Assembly: GCA_030248225.1 (NCBI GenBank)
Contig: JASANE010028581.1
Coordinates: forward strand, 1 to 64,000
Length of the DNA stretch: 64,000 bases
From: Trileptium ribeirensis
Lineage: Eukaryota > Nematoda > Enoplea > Enoplida > Thoracostomopsidae
Direction: 5' to 3'
Shown here one piece after another: positions 55,101-64,000 of this stretch. A program made the translations under genes and the position numbers. The notes under the pieces are model-generated. The model ran no database searches, had not been told where the DNA came from, and saw only the letters and a program-made list of their open reading frames with translations. The first letter of the stretch is position 1. Each line of letters starts with the position of its first letter.

Positions 55101-57417
55101 CTAAAACAAAAAAAATACATAAACAACCTCAAATGCAAATTATAGCTAAAAACAATGTACGTACGTAGCTTAAATATCGGCCAGGGCACCTCAAAAATTC
55201 AGTAGAAAATTATTTGAAACTAGGGTCAGCAATATCGGCTTTATCGATAGTGAGAAACAATATTTCCGCCAAGAGGATACACTATTCTTATCATCCTCGT
55301 GACAAATCATTACATTCGCGAGCTCATATACCTACACGAACTTTATATAAATCTGGCATCCCTTCACGGTTTGTGCTTCGGCAACTCTGGCTGCAATTGC
55401 CACGAAACGGGAAATCAGCACCCACACCCTAAGTATAACTTGGGGACCCTTAATAAATAAAGCATTATATATATATATATATATATCGCAGAATACATTA
55501 TCAATAATGTTGCACACCAAAAGCAAACCCACTATTACTGCTGACACCGACTGTTGATGTCAAAGCAGAACAACATTTTTCCACTCCAGTATTTTATGTT
55601 AAACACGATAAATACGAAATAGTTGGTCTATTTCTTCTTTACGAATAGAAGTTAAGTTAAATCATTTTAGCGCTGGGGATTCGGACAACGGGAGCCCCTA
55701 CAATAGTCTAAGTCTTATGTAAGATTTTACAATGAGGCTAAAATTAGTTTCAGTATATATATAGAGAGAACGGCGGCGTAAGCATTTCACTTTTACTCGT
55801 AAAAGCTTTACTGGCCAGATTGGCTAGCCGCGGCGGATGGGTAACGCCCGCTTTAACTGAATTTAAACAAGCACTCAACGCAGTCGAAAACATTAAGACC
55901 ATCGTACCTGAGTAATACAGTTCCAGGAACAGTAACAACGAGGAATTTCGTTGTACACAAATGCATATCGGATAGCAATCTTCAAGGACGGAACCAGGGG
56001 AACCCTAGGGCTGGATCCCACATCGGAACCCATGAAGTTTCAAAATTAAAAACGTTGCATAACAAAAATTCGCTTCCAATGGCCAAATTACGAATATATA
56101 TACATAATATTTTATGAATTTTGTTTTAAAACATAGCTAGCAATAAGCTTAACCGCATTTTCAATATAGCTAGGAAATAATAGTTTACACTTCAGTGCTC
56201 AGTCTGCACTGTCAATCACAGGTCGCGAGGGTCCGATGGCTTAGGGGAGGGGGTAAATGATTTCAGGGTACGGTGTGGAGTATTTAGGGTTGGATAACTT
56301 TGTCATGAGGGGTCCCGGCGTTGGAGGCGGTAACTTGTCTTCCACCATCGACTTTAAATATTGTCATAGGCTTAACTGCTAACGACGCTCTTTGTCTTTG
56401 TTCAGTGCGTTGCTGGCTCAGGTGAAATGATAAGGCAATCGCCATCAAAGGAAGACGGTACGTAATATGGTAGTGTGGTAAAAAAACTATGCAATGTTCT
56501 AAATTATTAAATATTATACAAATAAATCAGAAAAATTTTCGTCGAGTTTTTGCGCGCTGTGTGACAGGTTTAAAACCTAGCTTTTCATCTTATAAAGGAA
56601 TTTACAGCCGCGTTACAGTGAAAACACGTACAGCACTTATATACCGTACATTTCTAAGTATTGGGTTTATCCGAGGGGGATATAATGCAACTGTTGATGC
56701 CATGCTACTAACAGCCTACGTCACCTATAGGGGTCGGACCTTATAACATTTAGTAGCGTTCAACGGTTTTTGTAGCTTTAACTGAAATATGGGCATCATT
56801 ATTAGTATATACTGACTGTTGGAAACAACGGCCCGAATTGAAGGTTGGGGCATAACAACGTTGCGGTCTTAGATAACCAAGCAGTTGATATGCTCTATTT
56901 CAGACGCAATTTAATTAATTTTATACTAAGATGAGTAGCAATCCTAATGAGCCTCCGAGTAAGCAAGTTCATACTAGCTGTATAACTAAGTATTTTAATA
57001 TCACAAGAGACAGTCCGCCATTGAAACCCTTGACATTGTGCCTAATCACCTGTCTAAGGTCAACGAATTACTCAAATCTTCAGCACTACTTCGGTCACAA
57101 CATGTACTGTATGTGCTAGTTATATAATTTTCTATTTATCAATTCCTATTTATCTTTACCAGTATTATGGTTGGAGGTATATGTACGTATTTTGACAACT
57201 CGATCCAAGAAATCATAGGACAATATAACTAATAAACGTTGATCCCGAGGTCTGACTTTAGCCCTGGAAAAAACTTCGACGTACATAAGTAGAGAGTGTT
57301 TCTGCTGCTTGTTTGATACATATCTATCTATATAAGTTCCCCACCGGGAAATCCGCCACCGGCAATCGTATTACATACATTATATACAAGCGTAATGCGG
57401 CGACCCAGCTTACTTAC

Positions 57418-57456
57418 AGCTAGAATGCTAACGCACAACAGCTTCAACTGTCGCAT
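57418..57456 (-). CDS. Candidate signal-peptide exon (tentative)
   Basis: On the minus strand an ATG with purine at -3 opens MRQLKLLCVSILA, a basic then hydrophobic start like a signal peptide, followed immediately by the perfect donor GTAAGTAAG. It is on the Eph strand, 2.3 kb upstream of the first recognised Eph exon, and ends in phase 0, whereas that exon needs phase 1, so it cannot be joined to it directly. It could be the first coding exon of Eph if ligand-binding exons intervene, but none was seen in between. Chance is quite possible. Confidence 0.25.
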
Positions 57457-59582
57457 TCCGGCAAGACAGGCAGGGACCAATTTCAAACATCTATAAAAAT
57501 CCTCAATTCAGTTGACCCAGACAGAATTTTCCCATAGCAGCAGCACCGCTCAACAATTTCAAGAAAAGATAAAGCATCGATCGTGATTTGTTGCTATGAA
57601 CAAGAACTAATCTGGACACCGATTTTACAAACCCAATTATTACACATTAATCATTATGTTAGCTGTTCCCTATGGCTAGTAGCCGCGACGGTGTTTATGT
57701 CTTTAGCGTTTATTAATTAAAAAAATAATGGGCGCGCATTCACCGACCGTCTAAATAATTACAGTTCTTACAATGTGTTATATAAACTAAAGGCTCGACG
57801 ACCTCTTTAGATGTACCGTATCCTTTTGGGGTTTCGAAATTTAAATAAACTTTGCCACATTCCCAAAGCCACAAAAAGACGGCCGATTGCAGCATTGTTC
57901 TATAAAGCGCTACCAACTTTTTGACGTAGTACCCTGAAAGACAAGCTGTTATTCAAAAGGCTGATGAGCCCAATAACGCTATAATTAATCGGAGACATAC
58001 ATTTGTAACGAAATTCTTCAAGGAACAGGTCCGGCCCACAGTAAAGAATGGAAAAATAAATTCGCCTGTCAATGACCAAGACTGATTTCGGTAGACATCA
58101 GGCCCCAATTTAAAATCCATTCTCGAAAAATCAGACAGCTCCAGGCATTCGATTTGCCTTTCGACCCGTTTATATAGAAAGCGAAAACGAGGCCATCACT
58201 TGTTTTTGAACAGTTATTTTAGCTGTAGTACATTTGTTGAGCCTCAACCAATTCAATTTTAGCAACAATCACAAGACGTGTTATGTACATATCTGTTAAG
58301 AGAATTAATTAAACCCGATTAGCCCCAAATAATAATATTTTCAATCCATTTTTAGATTATCATGTTAATCGGACGTGGCCCAGTCTCCACTATAGCAATC
58401 ACCGTCGTTTTACAGCAGAACAAATACTGTCAAGAAACAATATAGATTATATATTTCAGTCGGGCATCTTTATAGTTGTTGTTATATATATGTAAATGAC
58501 ATGTGACATATATAACGTATCTCATAGCTGAATTTTGGTAGACATTTTAACGCAACACGAGTACCCAGGCTTCACCGAAATTATCACCCCAACATTGCCA
58601 TTGCTACTAAATTCCAGTATATATAATAAAAATGGTACTTGGGTCGGATAGAGTTGATTATTTGTTTAACACATGTATGTGCGGGTTTACGTACGCGTTA
58701 TATATATATTGTCTATTGTAAAACTATCGGCCGTAACAACCTGTTGATACGGCCATTTCAATTATCCAATTTTGATTTAATTAAAATATTTATGACGTTT
58801 AAAACGGTGACAAATTAAGGATTTATATTATCGATGAATTCTGCATTTACGCATATTCCTAGTAAATGTAAAATTAGGCTTTTAACAAGATTAAGATCAC
58901 CGAAACGTTCCTCATTTTGCGATTTGTGTCTGTGTGCGAATTTCAAAATTAAAAGTCATTTTAATAAAATTTGTTTAAAATCACCGCAGACTACGTACTA
59001 ACTAATCCATTATTGCGTCTGGATACTGAAGTGTTATAGGATCAACTGTTGTTTTTTTACATTCGTTCAGTTTAACTTCGCCAGAGCACAATACCAATGA
59101 AAGTAAAGACGAAGAAGAACCGTTCCTGTACCGTAGCTGGTATTGATATTTTTATTGATAAACGGGGTATTCTGGGCTATATCCAGCCACAAAATATGCA
59201 ATTTCGAAAATAGAATATTAATTTTGATACCAAACAACTCAGTTTACCAATACTGTTCAAAAAATATCTATTCGTGTTATATTAATAACAAATCTGCTAA
59301 TACTGTCATCATAAAATGAACCCTTATTGAAACCTGGTTGCCCATTTATACTGCTGAGCAGATTTTCCGCGTTTAGCAGGAAGCGGTGAATCAGAACGAT
59401 TTATCTACTTTCGCATATTTATGAGTTTTTATTCTGGGACCCCTAAGTCAGCTCAATATTACCCAAGTTCAAACACTGAAGTTCGGGACTAACCTACGTG
59501 CGAAATGTTCTGATTCGACTACCACCGAGAGGTTGATTCGGGTGAAACCAAAGCTATATAACTATGTATCTTCAAATCATGA

Positions 59583-59945
59583 TCATTTTCGAACTAGCGG
59601 TAGCTCAGGCTCGAACCGAAAATGTCTGAGATATATCATTTTCTGACGGCCGTTAGCTCAGGCTCGAACCGAAAAGGCCTGAGATATATCATTTTCGGAC
59701 CGGCGGTAGCTCAGGTTCGAACTGAAAATGTCTGAGATATATCATTTTCTGACGGCCGGTAGCTCAGGCTCGAACTGAATATGTCTGAGATATATCATTT
59801 TCGGACCGGCGGTAGCTCAGGCTCGAAATGAAAATGTCTGAGATATATCATTTTCGGACCGGCGGTAGCTCAGGCTCGAACCGAAAATGCCTGATATATA
59901 TCGTTTTCGAACGGGTGGTACCTCAGGCTCGAACCGAAAATGCCT
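59583..59945. repeat. 53-bp tandem array, seven copies
   Basis: Seven units with an exact 53-bp period, marked by AGCTCAGGCTCGAA at 59,602, 59,655, 59,708, 59,761, 59,814, 59,867 and (variant) 59,920. Each unit holds GAGATATATCATTTTC and a GGACCGGCGGT or TGACGGCCGGT variant. The plus-strand frame 59,828-60,016 is a repeat product. Confidence 0.95.
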
Positions 59946-60051
59946 TACAATTGAGTACCAACAACGCGATTTTTATCTTAAGAGTTGCGGGTTATCTTGA
60001 AATTGTGGAGGGTTGACGTATATACGCGTTATTAATGTTGGGGCTTCATAA

Positions 60052-60446
60052 CTGGGCTCTCCAAATTGTGGGGTGGGAGGCCCATGGTGTTTTTTGGTGC
60101 CCCCTGGTTCAGAACAGCTACCCCTCGATTCATGCCCCCTGACAAAATTTTGGGCTCCCCCGGTTCATCGCCTCTTGGAAAATTTTTTTGTTTCCAATTG
60201 GCCCAAAGTACAAAAAAATTGGTCAAAATTTGTATTAAAATTCCGTTCTGAAGCCAAAAATTTCTCAAGTTTTATCAAAATTTGCTTCAAAATGGCTTTT
60301 TCTCTCCATCAAAAGCGATTTGGTAGTGTTTCTCACACATTTTTACCCGTTTCTCTCTTGGAAAAATGCCCTGGCAAAATGGGGCGCCCCCCGGTTCGGA
60401 CCCAGGGGCGCCCCCTGGCAAATTTTTCCGCGAATGGAGAGCCCAG
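60052..60446. mobile_element. 395-bp inverted-repeat element with 5-bp CATAA target duplication
   Basis: The left end CTGGGCTCTCCAAATT and the reverse-complemented right end CTGGGCTCTCCATT are inverted repeats, flanked on both sides by CATAA (60,047-60,051 and 60,447-60,451). Inside, the motifs GCCCCCTGGTTCAGA, CTCCCCCGGTTCAT and CCCCCCGGTTCGGA recur with CCTGGCAAAATT-like tails, giving a partly palindromic interior. The plus-strand frame 60,073-60,501 reads through it and is not considered coding. A related piece is at about 52,490-52,580 in an Eph intron. Confidence 0.75.
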
Positions 60447-62384
60447 CATAATACATATATACGTTGTCACTTCAAATTACAGACATGCTTGCGATATATA
60501 ACCATGTTGAAATATTATATATATATATATTTATAACAATCATATTATGATTGTTGTTAGCAGTAAGTGCGCCCGTACGTTGAAAATCCGAAAACTTCAC
60601 TGTAAGGTATTTTAAATCTAAACAGTGAGCATAAATCGTGTTTTCATTGTACCGTAAATGTAAATAGCACATTGTCGTACACTTGAATGTTTGAGAAGAA
60701 TTCAAGGAATTTTTATGTGAAAGCGTGAAAAATCGATCGATAATTTTGTATATATATACATAATTTTCTACCAGCGTAATGTATTGAAATACTAATATCA
60801 AAATTTAATATTAGACTTGAGTTTCATGTTACTATAGACACATTATATATGCTTTCGAATTTTTTTCGAAGCCCCCACTGTATCAATGAATGCATAGGTA
60901 CTGGGTTGTTCATCGTGTCGGAAATGCCGGTGTGGGGTTATCGAAACGAAACATCCTATTTCACAAACTTGGTGCCAAAAATCCAATTCGTCGTTTAAGG
61001 GAGTCGGCGTTTTTACAGGCTGCTCCGATTGTTTTGCTACAGCTATGAAAGGAGGCAACAAGAAAATCTCGACGGGAGGGCGATTCGAAACCGGATGATT
61101 TTTTGTCGGTTAGTGACAACGATTCTGGGGGGCGTCTCCGCCCGGCTTCTACACCCTAGGTACAGGTACATGCAATGCGATAAAGCAGAAGTCTAACGAA
61201 CACAAATTTCAAAAATATTCCAAGAAAGGGTAAATACTTGTACCTTGATGTGTATCGTGCGAATGAGCAATTACTTTGAAAATTTTCACCACGGTATATA
61301 CATTACAATTCTTTGTGTCAAATTTGCAAAACTGTCATTTTTTATTGAAATTACACACAAAACAATGTTAGTTTCACTGGCAGAGGACTTATTCTGAGTT
61401 TCTAGTTATCTAGACCGGGGACTGTGATTTTGCCAACACATCTTACGTTATTTTGTATGTACAAAAAATTACAATTTTTACTGATATCCTCGAGAAGAAG
61501 AAAAGAAGCAGCTTCTATATAATTTATCTTGCGCTATTTTAATCATTAGCCATGAAACTAACGCCAATCATGACCTATTCGTCAGCTTAATTAGACATCA
61601 TTTTGTAATTATTAGCGGTTGCTGACGCACAACTCAAAAACATTCTCCGTATAATAAATTCGTGTCGGAGTATAGATATATACATATTCGCAAGACCACG
61701 CCTAACGGATAAACTCTGGCCCTGGCCCGAATTACGCTTATTTTAGTAAATGAAACCTCGTTTGTTATGATTCACACATACTAAACTAACTTTGTAAACC
61801 AAGATTTTGTATATGTATATATATATTTCAAGTAAATAAGTGTATGAAGTTAAGTGTATGAATTGTCTATATATATACCATGAAGTATTACATATTTCTG
61901 CAATCTACTAGACCACCAGCAAACTATCCCCAATTGAACACATATTATCTCAAAAGTGTGTGTGCGAAACACCTAAATCAACTATATACTTTCGCAACAA
62001 ATTGGCTAGACCCAAACACAGCGTCCTTAACATTGATAGAACATTTCACAAATGGGCCACGATTTCCGGCATTATCTTCCACAACTGACTTAGGAATTAG
62101 TGTCAGCCATGAGCGTTCGCATCGGCTTTCCCCTTTGTAAAAAGTCAATTGCGATTTAAAATATCGCAGCGTCAGATAATTACAAAATTTTGAAATATAT
62201 ACGCCCAGTGCCCATGGCGAAAGCCTGTTGGAGAAGATGTAAAAACTCAATGTGACCCGCGAATTGGACCTGGCAAATGTTTCACAGCACATTTTGAATG
62301 CAAATATATTATCATCAAGGGTAGAGTATAAAAATTTTCTACAAGATTATAATACTTGGTGATATTCATGTGCTTTCCATCATC

Positions 62385-62696
62385 CGATGATGTGGTCGTT
62401 TTTCAGTTTACTCCCTCTTCCAAACGATTTTGGGTATTTATAGGTTCTTGGGTGTTGTGGTATAGGCTATCCCCCTAAGGTTTCTTGGCGAAGGAGGGGC
62501 AGCAACTATGGAAGAGCAATCACCGGGGACTCTACCGCTGTTTTAATCCGATTGGGTGTGACGACACGATAGCTGCTACCCACCCAACACCCTCCCAAGG
62601 AACTTTGGGGGTGTAGTCAACACCGCCCTTTCCAAAGAACTTGGAGGGTTTTCCCCAGAAATCCTTGGCAGTAAGCCAAAAACGAACACATCATCG
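62385..62696. mobile_element. Inverted-repeat element (312 bp)
   Basis: Left CGATGATGTGGTCGTTTTTC and reverse-complemented right CGATGATGTGTTCGTTTTTG are inverted repeats that continue through a (C/G)(A/C)(G/T)TTACT block. The interior has GGTTTCTTGGCG and CCAAGGAACTTTGGGG blocks that could pair further. No target duplication was recognised. Confidence 0.6.
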
Positions 62697-64000
62697 TATA
62701 AAGGAATGTACTCCAGTACGATCAAGCGTCAAATTCTTCTACAAAATTTTCTTAATAAAACTCTTGGTATATGCAATTTATCACCGTTCTGATTACCATA
62801 GCTCACTGATACAAAATACCGCACTAAGCTATTTCTAACCATGTAACGTACGACCCTTTAAGGTGAGATCAGCCCATTAAACTATCCGCGCAATAAAATC
62901 ATCGCCACGTTTTAAATATGCACTTTGATCAACGATTAGCAATTACAGAAAACATGTACATTTTGCAACGACGAATATTGGCAATCCCTGGTTCTTAAAA
63001 TGGATATCAAGTCAGCAAATTGGCAATTATCGTTCAGCATTTTTGTTGTCAAAAACCACAACCAGTCCAAAATTTATGCGAATCACAATTATCGGTCTGT
63101 ATCTCTGGTTTTTGTATTTATGAAAAGTATATATGTATCGGTCTCATCACGTTGATAATTACTGATTCTAGAAATAAATATCAGATCAGCAAGATAACGC
63201 AGATTGGCGGTTATCGTGTCAGCATTTTTATTTTCAATATATATTAACGTACAACCAGGCCAATATTGAAAACTACCTCTGCGCCTAGCTCCCTTCCCTA
63301 CCACAATATTAAAATTGTTGAACCAGGCCAGGCCAAACAAACAAACAAAACACTCATCGGCGCGCCATCTGCGTGACATCGTTGCTAAAAGTCTAAAATT
63401 AGAACACAGCGAAATCAGAGTCTGTCTCACCGAAAGATAAGATAAATTGATGCACACCAAGAAACAGAGAACGAACCGATAAAACAGCTAACTAGGTGCT
63501 CGGAAAATATTACTTGTTTCTACGCCAAATTAGATTTAAACAGAACCGAAATATTTTGCCACGATACGATGCAGCTTTATTTTTGGCTCCTTTCTGGCTG
63601 ATTTTCTTCGTTCGTTTGCGTGTTCCAGACTCACGCTAATACTGATATGCGTGAAGTCGACGTATACCTACATATGTAATACGGTGTGATAAATTCACGC
63701 AGATGCTGCCCCGAATATTATATATCGAGACGAAAACTAACATAGCAGCACACCTCCTACCTGGTTTCCCACTAAACTTCAATACGTTAATAACCGTTTG
63801 GTTGAAAACCCACAGGACACATCACACATTAATTCGCTCGCCATTGCTGCGATAGCTTGAAATCTTTTATTTACTCTGAAATAGCATCTACATACGTATA
63901 CGAATTTGGCCAAAGTTAGACCTCAGCGACGATGGCTAGAAGCCCGAGATAGTCTGCTACTAATTGGGCCATTTGATTGTTAGTGCAATTCAAAATCTAA

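Larger units (their letters stand above)
55101..64000. other. Upstream region of the Eph gene, no confident gene
   Basis: Because the exon at 54,945-55,100 starts in phase 1, part or all of this stretch must be intron of the Eph gene or hold its missing exons. No ligand-binding-domain exon was recognised on the minus strand. Items worth noting are a small GT-donor-flanked leader frame (57,418-57,456), open minus-strand patches at 57,760-58,190, a 53-bp array (59,583-59,945) and inverted-repeat elements (60,052-60,446; 62,385-62,696). A TA dinucleotide tract is at 55,467-55,486. Confidence 0.5.

Noticed and set aside
60843..61061. Minus-strand frame as a possible Eph ligand-binding exon
   Set aside because: It contains FWHQVCEIGCFVSITP but none of the conserved ligand-binding-domain blocks, and it has no acceptor/donor pair in a usable phase.
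61978..62292. Minus-strand 104-codon frame and opposing 86-codon plus-strand frame
   Set aside because: No recognised domain; both strands are open, which argues for chance or a repeat.
63089..63460. Minus-strand 123-codon frame
   Set aside because: Low-information composition, and it crosses two diverged copies of a repeat (about 63,002-63,080 and 63,177-63,270).

Overview
The window is AT-rich animal nuclear DNA, apparently from an invertebrate whose phylum I cannot fix. The evidence is one large spliced gene with GT/AG introns and exons richer in G+C than their surroundings, encoding an Eph-family receptor tyrosine kinase, set among many remnants of eukaryotic transposons (Ty3/gypsy, Merlin, hAT-like, Tc1/mariner-like and TTAA-target elements). 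I see no bacterial operons, no CRISPR array and no rRNA.

Layout. 1-3,950: no recognisable gene. 3,979-11,346: a mobile-element graveyard. It holds two partial minus-strand copies of one cut-and-paste-type transposase (3,979-6,170 and 10,620-11,346) and, between them, a decayed plus-strand Ty3/gypsy retrotransposon (about 9,060-10,560). 13,149-13,889: a short Merlin DNA transposon with terminal inverted repeats, a probable 8-bp target duplication and a transposase interrupted by one in-frame stop. 13,900-23,500: mostly featureless AT-rich DNA with two small inverted-repeat elements.

23,508-55,100 (minus strand): the Eph receptor gene. I could place 13 coding exons. Their phases all agree, and joined they give one open frame of 1,251 residues. 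Reading 5' to 3' the protein has a cysteine-rich EGF-like module (a 156-bp exon, the same length as the matching vertebrate Eph exon as I recall it), two fibronectin III domains, one transmembrane helix, a juxtamembrane segment with two tyrosines, a complete and apparently active tyrosine kinase, and a SAM domain. The SAM domain lies inside an unusually long intronless last exon full of Gln, His, Ser, Thr and Ala runs, ending in a possible PDZ-binding tail. The ephrin-binding domain and signal peptide exons are not identified. The 8.9 kb upstream of the first recognised exon shows no ligand-binding exon, although a signal-peptide-like mini exon with a perfect donor lies at 57,418-57,456.

The introns are loaded with repeats: a 1.65-kb inverted-repeat element with C-tract minisatellites and GCAT target duplications (50,022-51,668), a triplicated 246-bp unit (53,561-54,290), a 27-bp in-frame minisatellite (43,324-43,458) and several MITEs with visible target-site duplications. 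55,101-64,000 holds further repeats, notably a seven-copy 53-bp array (59,583-59,945) and a 395-bp element with CATAA duplications, and no confident gene.

I found no convincing new multi-gene system. The most unusual items are the extended Eph C-terminus and the C-tract element.
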